From: Aplidium turbinatum | Lineage: Eukaryota; Chordata; Ascidiacea; Aplousobranchia; Polyclinidae | DNA length: 64,000 bases | Assembly: GCA_918807975.1 (NCBI GenBank) | Contig: OU964922.1 | Location: forward strand, 20,262,329-20,326,328 | Reading direction: 5' to 3' | Shown here: in pieces, positions 1 through 14,700 of the stretch | Layout of the letters: each line of letters opens with the position of its first letter | Numbering within the stretch: the first letter of the stretch is position 1 | Notes under the pieces: generated by a model | Told to the model about the DNA's origin: nothing | The model's database searches: none | What the model saw: only the letters and a program-made list of their open reading frames with translations | Made by a program: the position numbers and the translations under genes

Positions 1-27
1 CTCGACAAAAAATTCTTTCGTGGCCTA

Positions 28-947
28 GGGGAAGACGGGGCAAAGCGGGACATCGCAATTTCTCACGTTTTGTATTCTTTGGCTCCCTCTAACCGGAAGC
101 ACTAGTTAGGCAACTATAAAATGTATTTGCTGTGAAAAAATGGCGACTGGCAGAGCATAACGCGCGTCGTGAGGAAGTAAAATGTGTTTTGGCATGGTTT
201 GTTATAAGAAAGAGATGGAAATGTAGCTACCACATTCGTTAGCATAAGCGAATTTGTTGGTAGCTTTGTTTTTATCTTAGACATTGAGACAGTATTTGTT
301 GGTAACAAAAGCAACTTTTACCTAAAACTTTACAGGTTTCAGCAGAGATGTTATTTTCTAAAGGCTATGCTTTGGGGCAAAGTGGGACAGCTGTATTAGG
401 GCAAAGAGGGACAGTGCATTAGGGCAATATGAGACTCTAGAAGTCTAGATTGTATGTGTGGTTCTTCTGTTGATTGAATTTTTGTTTATAACTCTTTTAG
501 CCTTCAAGATCGTAAAATATTTATCAGCATTCATTTATAATGTACCGGTAGGCCTACACAATTTAATTCTGACAATGGTTCGTCGCTATAAGAGAAAAAC
601 TGAAATAGGTAAATAGACAGATAAGCTATCAATATTTTAAGAATGCGATAGAAGATGTGAAAAGCAAGAAGTTGTCTTTGAGAGAAGCGGCTAAACAGTA
701 CCAAATCATGCAAAAATGAAGTGTCCCACTTTTCCCCACGGCTGGGGCAAAGCGGGACATTTAAAAAAAAAATTCTTTTTTCATTTGTACTATAACAGTA
801 AGAAAGATTCCGCTTGACCTTCGAACCAAATAGGCTATGCTGACCAACTAAGGCTTTCGATTAAAAAAGAAATTAACTAAATCCAACCATCACTGTTGCT
901 GAAATTACGTTTTTACGAAAAGTGTCCCGCTCTGCCCCGTCTTCCCC
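28..947 (+). mobile_element. pogo/Tc1-like non-autonomous DNA transposon
   Basis: The two ends are inverted repeats that begin GGGGAAGACGGGGCA and are each flanked by TA, the expected target duplication of Tc1/mariner/pogo elements. Inside, from about 574, an ATG-led stretch reads MVRRYKRKTEIGK and then stops. Further on, another frame reads KKLSLREAAKQYQI. Both resemble the N-terminal Psq-type helix-turn-helix of pogo/CENP-B-like transposases, so this is a decayed or internally deleted relative of an autonomous pogo element. Copies of the subterminal motif GGGGCAAAGTGGGACA recur inside (about 373-425 and 740-760). No full transposase remains. Confidence 0.75.
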
Positions 948-1347
948 TATAAGAAGTTTTTCCCAAGGATGGGAAGCAGACTTATCCTAAAAAGTAGGCC
1001 TATTAGTTTTTGTGCCTCCCTAATAATAACATCGCAAATAGACATTTTTAGATTTAAAAGTTTGCATAAGAACAGCAAAACGAGACATAAATGGATGTCG
1101 GCATGAATCAAATTCGGTTAGATTTTGCATAAAATTTGCCTTTGTTGAACATTGTTCCGGGGGGGGGGGGTCGCGAGGCTACGATGATTGCTCTGAAAGG
1201 GTCATGGTGCAAAAAAGGTTGAAAACCCCTGCCATAGCCTAATACTACCAATTATCGCTGTCTAATGAAAGCGTGTATACGTATAGGCCTACTATTCAAA
1301 AAACGCATGCTTGCCTATAATGCCTATTTGTAATATATATATCTAGG

Positions 1348-2493
1348 CAGGCGCGGATCTAGGAGTTTTTTTTGGGGGGGGCCAGAAAATTTGAAAATCA
1401 ATTAAAAAGAAAGAAAAAGATAAAGCACATATGAACAATAATGATACTACGACATATAGCCTAGATATGATATAAAATAGACATTAAAACAGCCATTTTC
1501 ATCAATTGTGAATGTTTAAAAAATAAATGTTGCTTCAATAAAAATTGCTAAGCATGCAAGGTAAACTTGAAATCTGGTTTAAAACCCTGCATGGAGTATC
1601 CATGACCAATTGGATATACTTTATGTTTGCAGGCATATACGTAATTGATTGAAATTATAAAGAAAACTAAAAACTATAAAACAGGCATTCCAGTGGCGTG
1701 GCTAGAAATTTTGAAACGTTTTTTTTTTATGACGTCGGGCGGGCAAAGCCCGCCTGCGTGTTCGCCTAAGACGACACCCAGCAGCGGAGGTCTGGGGGGC
1801 CTCCCCCAGAAAATTTTGAAAATTTACTTTAAATTTTGTGCATTCTGAGAGCATTTTCAACAAAAATGTAGGTATGAATATTCTTATAAAATGGTGCTGT
1901 CCGGTGGCATAACAAAAGGATAAGATCATGTTTTCTTCGGCATTTTTCGGAAATAAAGCTAAGTCTCTATGTTTTCTTGTTGCTAATTCCTGGCTGAGAT
2001 ATTTGAATGTTTGGTATTGGCAAAACTCGCTCATTTAATGCAGTTTCATTTAAAGTTAAGTAAACTTTGTTTTAGAGACATAAAGAGACTGAAAGCATCA
2101 TTCTCAATATCGTGACATCACACGCGTACCAAAGGGGGAGGGGTTGAAACCCTCAACCCCCCCTGGCTACGCCACTGAGCCATTCAGGGGTTTCAGATTG
2201 TTGCAACTGACGCCATTTGGTTCAGCGTTGGTTTCAGCTCCAACAAATGTTACTATTAAAATGTATTTGAAGTTGTATGAAAGAAAATAACGGAGTCTGA
2301 TCGATGGATAATTTCAACCATAATAACAAAAAACAATCCCCCCCGGGGTAAGTTAAGTCCGCCGTGGGACTAACATCAGCTGTTTAAAAGCATATCAAAC
2401 CATTTGATGCGGAAACATACAATTTCAACAATTCCTCACAAAATTTCGGGGGGGGGCCCGGGCCCCCTGGGCCCCCCCATAAATCCGCGCCTG
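1348..2493. mobile_element. hAT non-autonomous element (CAGGCGCGGAT ends)
   Basis: The element begins CAGGCGCGGATCTAGG and ends ATCCGCGCCTG, an inverted-repeat pair of hAT type. Flanks are near-identical (tatctagg before, taatctagg after), a slightly decayed target duplication. G/C homopolymers lie just inside both ends. A second hAT element (1691-2177) is inserted within it. A shorter copy of the same family is at 53448-53753: the block around 2370-2440 matches that copy in inverted orientation. Confidence 0.75.
1691..2177. mobile_element. hAT MITE (CAGTGGCGTAGCC family), copy 1, nested
   Basis: Starts CAGTGGCGTGGCTAG and ends GGCTACGCCACTG. Flanking octamers aggcattc and agccattc differ at one base. 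The interior is shared with copies at 27999-28461, 50348-51146 and 57791-58632, including a block that mentions 'gtctctatgttttcttgttgc' type sequence in one or other orientation. No coding capacity. It is inserted inside the element at 1348-2493. Confidence 0.8.
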
Positions 2494-2649
2494 TAATCTA
2501 GGCGACTTTCCGAAATTTCAAGAAGTCCCACGGCACAATTGAGAATTTCTAATGGCCTCGGTGCAGTTTGAAGTTGAAGTTATTTGCTTTAGCCTTTGCT
2601 CTAACTTTTCTGAAACATCAAACAATGCAAATTTTTTTTCTTTTATAAA

Positions 2650-2655
2650 TTTATT
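2650..2655 (-). terminator. AATAAA polyadenylation signal, FARS2
   Basis: On the minus strand AATAAA lies about 110 bases beyond the FARS2 stop codon, in an AT-rich tract. It is the first canonical signal I see downstream of the gene. Confidence 0.45.
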
Positions 2656-2762
2656 AATGAATAAGCAAAAATCATCCAGTAATGTTCAAATTCGTCAATT
2701 CCTACTGAAGTTAAACATTTGCCTGCATGATCACGGTGTTTTCCACATGCATCGTTCATTGC

Positions 2763-5700
2763 TCACCACCGACCCTCTACTCCTAACTTCTCCACAACTG
2801 TAGAAAGGACACGAGAGTGTATATGAGCTACTTCGCTCTGTGACAACGCGCGAGAGGTATGTCTGTAGTAGAACCTGTAGCAATGACTGGTGCGTCCAGT
2901 TCTGCAATTTAACAGAATCATTTACTACAAAGCATGAAAAGTGTTTGTGAACTTTTGACAAAAAAATATCTACAGTTTTGATCTTGCTATATAAAATTGA
3001 ATACAATAGATCGCGCTTATTTTCTACCAACTGTTAATCCAATTCAATACGGCACAAAATCTATATCACAATAGAAACTGTTCAATTAGTGTCGAAGAAA
3101 TCATGTGAATAATATTTGACACCTTTTAGCAATTAGAAGAAATGAACAACCTTTGACAAATAAGCCAATAAAACTGTAATGCTTGCAATAATCATTTCTG
3201 TCAAGTTATAATGTAGAGTTAGGCTTATCAGTGCAATAAACAGAGTGCTCTGTGCTGAGGCAAACAAACTAACAGCCTCGACATTTATTCACTCTCATGA
3301 AAAATAGCACATTAACTGTCATAGGATCTGTTGGTAAAAGAAAGCTTCTCCACAAATGTAAGTTTTTCATAAGAAACCGCTTCAAACTTTGACTATTCGC
3401 GTACTTGATTGTGACGTTGCGAATAGTGAGGTCACCTGTCTGACCTTATGACCCACGAGAAAACTTGAATGTACAATTTCTCAACCAAGTGCAATTTACT
3501 CATGGAGTAATACTTACACGGTAGAAAAATTTCGCAGAACATATAAAAGCTTCTTTAAAATGTTGGGAGTTCTATTAAGTTAAGAATATCCGCGTCAGTG
3601 AAAGTTTAATATGCCTACGTGCTTGCGTGACTTTTAATATCACGCACTGGCTGGCTTAAAGCTAAAAACCAACATTCAATGTCGCTCAGCAAACATATTA
3701 TGCGTAAAAACTACAATGAATACCTCACTACATTGCCCAAATGACAAAAATTAACAAAACCAACCGCAAATGCAGTGTCGTTGAGAACCAAAGCGATGGT
3801 ACCTACTTGGGATGAGTAAACTTGTCCACACAGGAAACGTTCTCAATGATCTCGCTGTCTATACTCCGCACCAAGTCGTAGAAGTCATTGCTGGAATAAC
3901 CATCTGGGATCCAAAAGGAAATATCGTTCACGACAGCTGGTTGGTTGCTTAGTAACGACTGCGTGACAAGTAAAACTTAAACAACATCTATTGAATGGTA
4001 CTGTAATGTACACAGCGCAATACGCAATTGATATTCTAAAATCTAAATATTCAGCGAACGTCACAACGATAAAAAATTGTGTGTCACAAAGCAAAGTTCT
4101 TGTCGAAGGTGATCAAAACCAAATGAAACGTCATTACGTGACGTATTCATGTAGCTCTGCCAAAACTAAAAACACTATGCGTTGTTGTTGTTGAGGCTCG
4201 TGTGAGCCATGTGGAAACAGATGAGGTGGATTGAATGAATGGATAAACACTCAGCAGTACGTAGAATTGACAACACCACATTGTGCTACAAACTGACCCC
4301 TGGCTTGGAATAAAACCAGGTAGAATAAAATTTTTGTTTTGCTGTTTGATTAATCTATTTGAGATTTATACTTATGGCTTTAGTGATTTGACTTTTGAGT
4401 GTACGGTGGACTACCGTTGTAGGTACAATGACAATTGGCGTGAGGATTAGCCTTCTCGCACATTTATATTTTTAAGGTAAAATGTAAGTAATTTCCTTCA
4501 AATAACAACAAACAATATCGTTGCGAAATCTTAAAAGAAGGTTTCTGACATTAACAATCAAAGCAAAGAGCTGCGTTTCCTTCTGAATTGCTATATTTCA
4601 CCAACCACAACTGGTGCCATAATATGACAATGTTGCCAAACGCTTGTAACAACTTTTCTCCAGCTAATAATTTAAAAACTGAACTGTGATTGAATAGCAA
4701 CGGTTAAAAATGCAACAAATTCGTCAAATGAACTTTATGACAGCATAAACCAACTACATTTCATCATCGTCGGTTTGTTACATCTTCAGTAGATGAAACC
4801 TGGTCTTTGTCCCCGCTAACAGGGGTCAGCCAGTTTTTGCAGCCTTTTCGCCATGCTTCTCTGTTGTTGGGGTTGATTCTGTCCAGGTTCCTTATACTGA
4901 TAGCGTCTGTCACCAACAGCCCTCTCTTTTTTGGTCTTCTAATTTTCTTTCCATGGACAAAAATCTTCTTTGCCATCACTGGAGCCTTGTCATCAGACAT
5001 ACGTTTCACATGTGGCTTCGAAGAAACTCACTGATGCTTTCTATTTGTTTCATCTCTAGAATACTTTCATTTCTAATTCTTTCCTTCAAGGTGTTTTTTT
5101 CTACACATCATTCGAAGCATTCTCACTTGTTGTTTTCAACCTGTTTAAATCTTCAATTCTCATGGCCCATCCTCCAGCTCCGTAACACATTGCACTTCTT
5201 ACGCATGTTTTATGAGTCCGGAGTGTCGTTACAGTTATACAGCATTGCCAAATTTATCTTACAATTTTCATTTTATGTATATTGCAGGTTTAAGTTATTC
5301 CTGATGAGGACACATGTACGTGTCGAAAACGTTTGAATTAATTTTTTTTTTTAATTATGTTATATTTCTTTGTAATAAAACATGTTAAACCCGCTAAAGT
5401 TACTTTGTTTTGTTTGTCTACAATAGAATATCTCAGAGAGAAAAAAAAACGAAAAACTTCAGACGAGGTTGAAGATAACGTTTGACAGAACCATGCCAAC
5501 CAACAAGCTTCGGAGCATAGTGACAATATTTTGAATAAAAGAAATCATTCTTGTTGTGGGTTACAAGGGCATTCACTGGTCCTTTGTCAAAAATACGAGA
5601 GCGAATCGGGAGGGAAGGTGCGTTATTTCGTTTGCCCACGCGCCAATAAAAGCGGAGGATATCTGTGAAGGTTCCAACTAACTGAAGCACGATTTTACGT

Positions 5701-8700
5701 ACTGGAAACGTGAAAATCATTAACGTTTCGCTGGTGTTGCAGTTTAGTGAAACCACCAATCCATCAAAACAGTTCAGTGTTCATCGAGAAGTTAGTTTTT
5801 TCTATGGCTGCAGCATAAACCGAACTATAATAAAGGTCTTGATCTTGTTTTTCGCATTAAGACCTCATGAATGCATATGATTGGTAGAAACGTTTCTAAT
5901 TTACAGATGATCAAGAAGGCATTATACAAGTGTGGTGATGCATTTATTATCAAGAACGTGACTTGAGTGCGTGCTTCATTGAAATAACAAACTCTAATTG
6001 GACCAAGAAACAACGGCAGTGCTTGTTTGTGTACTATTATTATCTTGCACCGCCGGTGAAGCTACAAACATTCCATTGGGCTTCCATGCGTCAGTAACAT
6101 TCTCTATGGAGCAGTGCAATGCATGTGTGGCTGAAGGCGAAGCACAGAGCAGAGTCCCAATGACAGGGTGACCTTAACCATGAAACGGCAAAGCTAAGTT
6201 AAGATGACGCATGACGACGTAAGAATGTGACGAACCTTAAATTTAATCTTCATGGGGTCGTCTTGATTTTTGAACTGCGACAAAACGGCTTCGTCTTGAC
6301 TCCAAAAATAACGAATGTCAGGAACAGCAAACAATCTCATCGCCAACCGCTCCAAGCCAAGCCCGAACGCCCAAGCTATGCTGTGGCCAGCACCGGCTGC
6401 GATTACAAATGCACGTTTCAACTTACGCTTCTACATTAGGTTGCACACATTACTTTCCACTTTCGTTTTCATGGATAACTTAAGAGTTTTATTTTTGACG
6501 TTTAAAGAGTTTTATACCAAGTGAGTTAATTGTTGCAGTTGTACTCATGAAGTCAAGCCTGTGTGGCGAAAGCTTTACAATTAAATTTGACTTTATCGAT
6601 TTAGTGTAACACTCTCTGCTATTTTTCTTTCACAATTACCTACAAAATTTACCACTTGATAGTTGCAAACCAACGAACAGAAAATGCCGCATCGCATCAA
6701 GTAATTGAATGATGCCAATCGTGTAAATTTCAACAAAAGAACAAGACCATCGAGCTAAACTAAGCATTTATTTGCCAATAGTTATTTATCAAAGTCAGGG
6801 AGACATTATGTCGCGGCACCATGGCCAGTAAATGAGATTGGGCCGAAATAAAGTTCCCAAAAGCTGAAATTATTACGTTAAAATCCGATCTCTTAGTTTT
6901 TAATCATCAGAGAAGAGCTATTGCAGACAACCTTTTCTCGCATAAGGAACCGATTAAAAATATCACTAACAATCTGGTTGGTTGTAATTGAGAGGCGAAT
7001 ATTTGCTTTCAAAATACAATACAGTAGCCTACTGGTATATCAAAAAACTGGGACAATTATTCTTTCGCGACATTCGTACATCAAGCCACAACTCAAATAA
7101 CAATCACAATAGTCCGTCAGGAGAACAACATTGGTCAAAATTCACAATCAGGTAACTCACTTAAGTGCTGACTTAGTTATAATGTTGAATAAATGATTAG
7201 TGTTTTCAACACTCAACAAAAGCACACAAGAATCCGACTGGCTTGATTTTACTTACAAAACTTCAGGTAGCTAGCCACCTAATGACGAAAACGAAAGCAT
7301 AAATTGTTTCATCATTTGAAGATAAACCGTGATTTTTATATATACACTAATTTACTGCATAAACAAGGCCCGAATACGCCAATTGCACTGCATTGAAATG
7401 ATATACTGTTAAATAGTCGTTAAATGTATTGGAGTCGGTTATACAATAAAAGCTGCAAACAAACTAGAACTGATCATTTTACCATTGCCGATCAGCAAAA
7501 ACTCAGGCCATTGAGAACTATTGTTTTAAAACAGTGACTCAACCCACCAGCAAAATTAGAAGTCTACAAAGTGAAAGATGTTTAATATTCTACCTGATTG
7601 CAGTATCTGATGTCTTAGCACTCCACATCCCAACATTTCTATCCATTTTCCATCACACATGATCTCCAGTTCAAAGGAAGGATGGGTAAATGGGAAGTAT
7701 GCATCTACCCATCGGTACTGCAAACCTATGAAAGCAACATGGTTTAAACGAGTACTCCTTATAGTCCTTAACCTTTTTATTGACACGCCTCCCTTTAGCA
7801 ATGATCACATGTTCTGCGCCCCCTTTCTCCGAGTTTGAACAACAGTAACACAGAAATAAATTTATTTTTTGTTGATTGCAGCAGGCTACACATTAGTAAG
7901 GTATGTGAAATTAAATCCAAGAAACTTGATTTTTAATGCAAGGTTTAACTCCAGAAATTGCACAACGTTGCTTTAGTCTTCAACTCTCAGCCTGTTCTTG
8001 GTCTTGACAACAACTGCAGTAGAAAAAGGAGCAAAGTTATGTGGATCCGAGCGCTGCTTTGAATATCTTGAGGTGAGACAAGTGAGTAAATTGGAAGGTA
8101 ATCTTGAGTTTCAGTTTTTCGAAGTCTGACTTGGCTGTGTGGTTAAACGTTTGTGCAGAAAATTCCTCTTGTGCTTCTTCAAAAAACTGCTTGATTGATT
8201 TCCATGTTTTTATCTCATTCTGAAAATTATTCTATGCAGTTTGCTTTCAAGGGTCTGCTACTATTCGGTGAGTCCGATTCGGTGAGAGCCTTTTTCGGTG
8301 AGAGCCCTATTCGGTGATTTTTTTGAATTTTTTTTTGAAAATTATCGGGTACCGTAGCCTAATTAAAACCCCTAACCCCAAACCCCCTAACCTCAAACCC
8401 AAAAACCAAAACCCCAAACCCCCAAAAAAACCCAAAACTCCCAAAAAACCCCAAAACCCCCAAAATCCTCCAAAAACCCAAACCTCCCAAAAACCCAAAC
8501 CCCTAGAAACCCCAACCCCCAAAAACCCAAACCCCAAAAACCCCTAACCCCTATAACGGCAATGATAATAATTAGGCTACGGCGCGCAATAATCAAAAAA
8601 AAAAACTCACCGAATAGGGAACTCACCGAATCGGACTCACCGAATCGGACTCACCGAATCGGGCCATTCCGTGCTTTCAAGGCATTTAGATAAGCTGTTG

Positions 8701-11700
8701 CTTGGTTACTCCACTCAAACTTAAAGTTGTCATCTGCAAGTTCAGCGTCCAACTTGGGCCACTAAAGTTCACTGAATTTCCTCGTTACCTCGAATTTTCC
8801 AGATATTTTGGATGTGAAATTTCCGATTACCATGTATTTTGTGGACAACCAAAAACTATTATTCGAGTGAAAAATAGACCAGATTACACATTAGCCTATT
8901 TACAATCATGCTCCGTCTCCTTATACAGGTTGAAAAAACAATTGCAAGAACTCTAGCTTTTTATAAAGCACTCTGCTTTTGCAAAGTTGACTACCTTGAT
9001 AATTAAGTTCAGGACTGTTCAAGTTCAAGACACTCTTGATTGCTTTACTAGAGGCAAAGTTTTGAATGCAAAAGCTCTTCGATAAATAACGCAATGAGTG
9101 TTAAAAGATTTTCCTCTTTTCGTTTTCACGTAGCCTATAACGAAACCAGATTGCAGAACAAGGGCAACAAAAGCTCCGTCTGCACATAGCTCTCCGCCCC
9201 TCCCTGTGATTTTCAGTTCTTAAAAAATATACATGGCAAAAATAGTTCAGGACATTGAAATTACTGCAAAAAGATTAAAAATTGTTGGAAAGCTCGCGCC
9301 CCCCATGAAAAGTGATTGACACCTCCCAAGGGAGCGTGCCCACCAGTTTACAACCATTGGTTTAAAGTTTAAACCTTCAGGGTTGGATAAAGATTTTGTA
9401 AGTCGCGCGAAAAAAGTGGTGGTTATTTTACATGCGCCAGTTTTATTCAAAAAGTACATTTTGAAGTGGGTCTGCTACTATTCGGTGAGTCCGATTCGGT
9501 GAGTCTGATTCGGTGAGTTCCTAACCTCTAACCCCTAACCCTAACTCCTAACCCCTAACCCTAAAACGGCAATGATAATTAGGCCACGGTACCCGATAAT
9601 TAAAAAAAAAAAATTGAAAAAATCCCCCGTTAAGGGATCGGACTCACCGAATCGGGCCATTCCGTTTTGAAGTAGTCCGTTGTCAGAATAAGCCACCGCA
9701 TTCATACAGAAATGGTAAACTAATAGTTCACACTTCAACAAGTTTAGTGGTTTTCGTTAGTTGTGGATTTTTATTTGCGTTGAAACTTATCAGTTTAAAC
9801 TCATGTTACTAAAAAGCTCAAGATGCTATCTTAGCAGTGGCTCCAGTGTCCACTGGTGAATACGGCAGTGTCACTGCCAGAAAAGTGAGAAAGACTTCGA
9901 AGACGATTTATTGAAAACAACTAAGTGGAAAATAAAGAAATTAGTGCTAAGCAGTTTTGATTGGTTGCTATTAATACTCACGACACTTGTTTACAAAAAA
10001 AACGGTGCTGGTTTAATCTGTATAGAGAAGGTATGATTACTCGGTTGTGCACACTAACACGACAACTCAATCAGCAGATGAGACGGCGGTTCGAACGTTA
10101 GCGACGTTGAATTAACGTACACAAAACATCTTGGTTCGCAAGGCGTCCAGAAAAGACCACAAACAAACATGATGGCCGACACTTTTGCTTTAATCGCTTC
10201 GGTGATTCTGACATCACAAAGCCAATGACTAATCATGATGGCCAACTATTCATAGTCGGCAGACGTTGAATCAATGCCAAAAAGAACTGATTTGCTGGCT
10301 GGGTAATGGACGTTGACATGATTAAACCGGATAGTGCTATTCACCAAAAGTTTGATACAGGTAGAACAAACATATGAGGCAACTCATGACGCTGTATTAA
10401 AACAAACGAGACAAATCGGCATATGAACACATTCATCAGAGCGATATAATTCCTCTGAAGGTCACGTGCACACGTTCTTCAAAGCACACTGTTGCACTAA
10501 TCACATTGACGCAACAATGAATCACAAACACAATCAACGCAGCAACAGAGATGTTGCACAGGTCTACTTTTCAACGTGTGAAAATGCTTTCCACAACCAT
10601 AAATATTACTACCATGCTGTAAAAGTTAACTTACTGTAATAATGTTAAGCAATTTGTGAAGGGAATTGAAAAAAAAAAATAAAAAAAAATAAAAAAATAA
10701 AAATGAAGGGGATTAGTTTGGCTACCAAAAATTGTTGAAATAGATCATTGGCTGGGCTCTCCAATGCTGCGCCATCGATATTATGTGGTAGAATAGTAAC
10801 AACCAGTTTAAGATTCAAGTGGTCTGCCACTTATCATAATGTTCGTAGCATGCTGCTAATTTGCGTTTACCGTTTTGATGCTAAATGCTTTTAAATCTGG
10901 CTGGAAGACCGTGATCGACGGAGAAGCGACTTCAAGCAAACCGGCCAACTCACACAGACCCACACCAGCGAGGTCAACGGCAAGACAAGAACAATTCAGT
11001 TTGTTAACACTACTTATTTTTAAAGTAAAAATCAACCTCGCTATGATCATATTGGTATGAAGACTGCAATTTAACAGTTGATTACGCAGAAAAAAACACA
11101 CACCCGGAATACCACAAATGGCCATCTTCATGTTCAAATGTTACGTTTACAATCATAGCCTGCCTCATTAAGCATATCAACAAGTGGCTGTATGTCGTTG
11201 GCCGTAGCAAGCTGTTGAGATCTGTTTCAAAAGCAGATCAGATTCTACTTTAACTAAGAAGTTACACACCTGAAGCGACAACTCTATAAACTCTATTCCA
11301 ATTCAATCACCTTTTCCAAAGAGCTCCTTCATACATTTCATGATTGCATCCTTGAGTTGATATTCTACGAGTTTAGTTGCCTCCATTGTGTAGCATGCTT
11401 GCTTGTCAACTAACTCCTCGCCACGTTCAAATATATTTAGCTCTTCGGAGTCATCCGAGGTTGCAAACAACTTTAAAAAAAGAGAAAATGAAAGTAGCTG
11501 AATCAATATCAAATTAAAACAATTAACAAACAATTAATACTTTTTTAGAACAATGTCGAAGTAATCGCAACGCACATGCATTAATTACCTTTCGCTATTT
11601 AACGATCCCATAAATTTAATTTAATATAAATTACACAGTATAAACTTGTGGAAGAATCTAGTTGTTCAGCAGTTAAATGAAAGCTAAAAGATGCTTTGGT

Positions 11701-14700
11701 TTAATAAAATAGTTAATTAAATCCACGTCTGCAGGAGTTAGTAAATCACTATAAAAGGCTAATTTAATAATTCGGATAAACTACTGCTAGTGCCAAATTC
11801 CATCAAACGGTTTATTTAAAATAATATATATAAACCCCAGTTTGAAAAAAAACCTTTGAGCACTCACGGCCCCCAACGATTGTCGAGGAAACAAATCCCG
11901 TAATTACAAAGATACCGAAAAAGGTGTAGGCCTAATGCAAACATTAACAGCAAACAATGCAATTTTACGTATAGGCCAAGATTACGTATAGGCTAATATG
12001 TTTTTGTATTGTCACTGTTTTTGTTTGCTCATGACCACTAACACACCTAGCCAGTATATAGCGTTGGAGGTACTTTCAAAAATGGGATTTTAGAAGCCGG
12101 AATCTTACCGGGTGGTTGGAAAGTTGAAACAAACGCCGCATAATTTTTGATCTACTGCATTTAGATCAAGTCCATTTTATATTTTGAAAGAAAAGTGCTT
12201 TTCGGGGGAGAACTACTTCTTTTCTCGAGGATTTTACTAATGTTTCCTTTCCTTACATATTTCTCAAGTGTCTTGCTTTTTTAGCTGTGCTTTGTTTCCA
12301 TGGTTCAGAAATGCTGTTAGTACCGGGCCCAAATTAGCCGCTCAACTGCTGTGGACTTTTCAACTCAGTGTGGTTGGAGCCTTACGGTGCATGTAAATTA
12401 TTTGAGACTAATAGGAAAGAAAAATGAAATCGTGCAAAATAAAGCACAGTCGACTATAGTAGGCTGGGAATAAAGTATACATACAAGTTTTTGAACAAGG
12501 CAATTGTGGTGTAACAACTCAACTGTAACTGAAATACGGCTATTTACTTGACAACGCTCATCCACAGTACCTCAGACCGCGTATATAATCTCACGCCTTC
12601 CATCTGATGAAACACAGGGAAGTGAGTTGAGTCAATGGCATCTCTGCGGTATACGTCGCCAACAGTTAGAAAAGCATTCAGACCTGACTTGATTAGGTCA
12701 TGCTCGTGAGCTGTGGTGTGAGCTCGAAGAAGGTGAGTAGCGTTTATGAAATAATTATCACTCCGACGTCGGCTGACGTGATCTAAAGAACATAGACAAG
12801 ATTTTACGCTTTTTTGACAAAATAAAACATATGTACACCATAATACTACACTGTAACAATATATACATACGTAATAAAAATATATCATTTCATTACCACG
12901 CAACTGCCAACATTTCACCTCTGGCGTAAGGTTACAATTGTGTCTGAAACTGAGCAATTGTTCACAATATAAGGCCATGGTTCTGACAATGAAAGTACGA
13001 ATATATACATAACTCATTTTTCTTTAATTAGGTGATCAAACAAATCTCATTTGGTTTCGCTACAATGACTTCCCAGTGAGCAAAAGTTGCAGTCGCTACG
13101 TCTAGCGAATTAGCGACGTTGAAGGCACACTAGAGTGAACGCTCGAGTGAAAAACACCGAAGCACTTTAGTTAGGTTGTCCGACGTCCGTGACTATATAC
13201 AGCGGTAAAGACTATTCTTTATTTAAAAAAACAGAAGCCTGCAAACAATGATGTAGCCTATTCGACTATTCGTGCAGGCAAATGTCTTTTGGGGGGTAAT
13301 TGAGCGCATATTAGACGAACGGATACCGCATGCAAAGGTGATATGACAAGAAGTTAAACCTTACAAGGTAACTTATTACAGTGTAAACATCTACAAAAGA
13401 ACAACCAAACAAAATAGATTTCAAGAGCCCTTATGCAATTCATCTAGCTTGGAAGAAGAGTCCACAAAACAATAGCAATTATTATCACAAGACAATCAAA
13501 CATGAGATCGTTCTGTACTCAGCATATCAAGTCAATGCGAGATCACAAATTACATAAACATTGATAATGAAATTACAATTCATCTGAAGGTAGCTTCAAA
13601 ATTTTGTACAACTTGAATTTATTGACTAAAGCACTGACCTTTTGGAGTGAGCAATTCATTGAAGTTTTGCTGCACGGTAACAACCGGAGAGAGGTCATCA
13701 AAGACAGCAAATAATGGCCCTCGTGGTTTCCGGTGCTCGTTATAAAAATGTTGAATAATTTTCTGAAATATCAAAAGTTTTACCTTCTAACGTCTTTCTG
13801 TTGGCGGAGAAAAGTTGGCAACGGCTGTGATAGAATTGACTTGAAAGTTTTGTCAACACGATTTTTTTTTTATTGTGATTCAGGAATAGGTGACATAATT
13901 GTGATTCATCAATCATTATGAATGGCAAAAGACGAATATATATGTACGAAATGGTTTGGCAATTTCTCAGTGTGTTGCAGCAAGCTTGGTTTTAAGCTTC
14001 CGGGAAAGTCAGACAAAGTTTGCAAAGATAAACGCTTTTTAACGACCGATAACTCAAAACGAGACAAGTTTAAATTTTTAACATACATAATTTGTTTACT
14101 TTTCAAAGTCCACTAATTCAACTTCACAGTTAAATTATTCAACAAACTAGGATTGCCAAACACCTTCTTGTAATCAAAATATGACACGTACGTCGTACAA
14201 TTAAAAAGCCAATCTAAATCATAACATGCAGTAAAGTCAACTGAACCGCAAATCAACTACCATGAAATAGCAAATGAATGAAACATACTTCTTTAATTAA
14301 TTGAATTGGATGGTCTTTCTTCAAATGTAACTTTCTTCCAACTAAACTTAATATTTTTTGTGTAATATTTGTCCATTCATCTTTATCATAATGGACATCG
14401 CCAATCTTTATCACATTTGGCAATTCTGTAACTTCTGAAAGAGCTGATTTAAAACGTTTCTGAAACCAATCTTTTTGCTTACGTTGGAACGAACACGAAA
14501 GCGGACGATGTACCGTACAGCTTCGAATTTCAAGTAAAGAAAGATCTTTTCTGGTTTCCACAGAACACGACTTTGAACGATGAAAACTTGAGTAAACTTT
14601 ATGCTTGCATGTCACATGAACACACAGTGCAGACGATGACATTCGATTTGGAGGATTGAAACAGAAAGGTGACAGTCTATTGGCAGCAAGATTTTTTAAT

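Noticed and set aside
1151-1234. hAT right-end-like sequence GGTTGAAAACCCCTG
   Set aside because: Resembles a hAT terminus, but no matching left end or target duplication was found, so no element could be delimited.
8360-8560. Interstitial telomere or chromosome-end sequence
   Set aside because: The CCCTAA-like tract is degenerate and lies inside a delimited transposon that has sister copies.
12544-13017. Long minus-strand frame read as one 157-residue protein
   Set aside because: Only 12571-12782 is FARS2 exon 3; the N-terminal part is intron sequence read through by chance.
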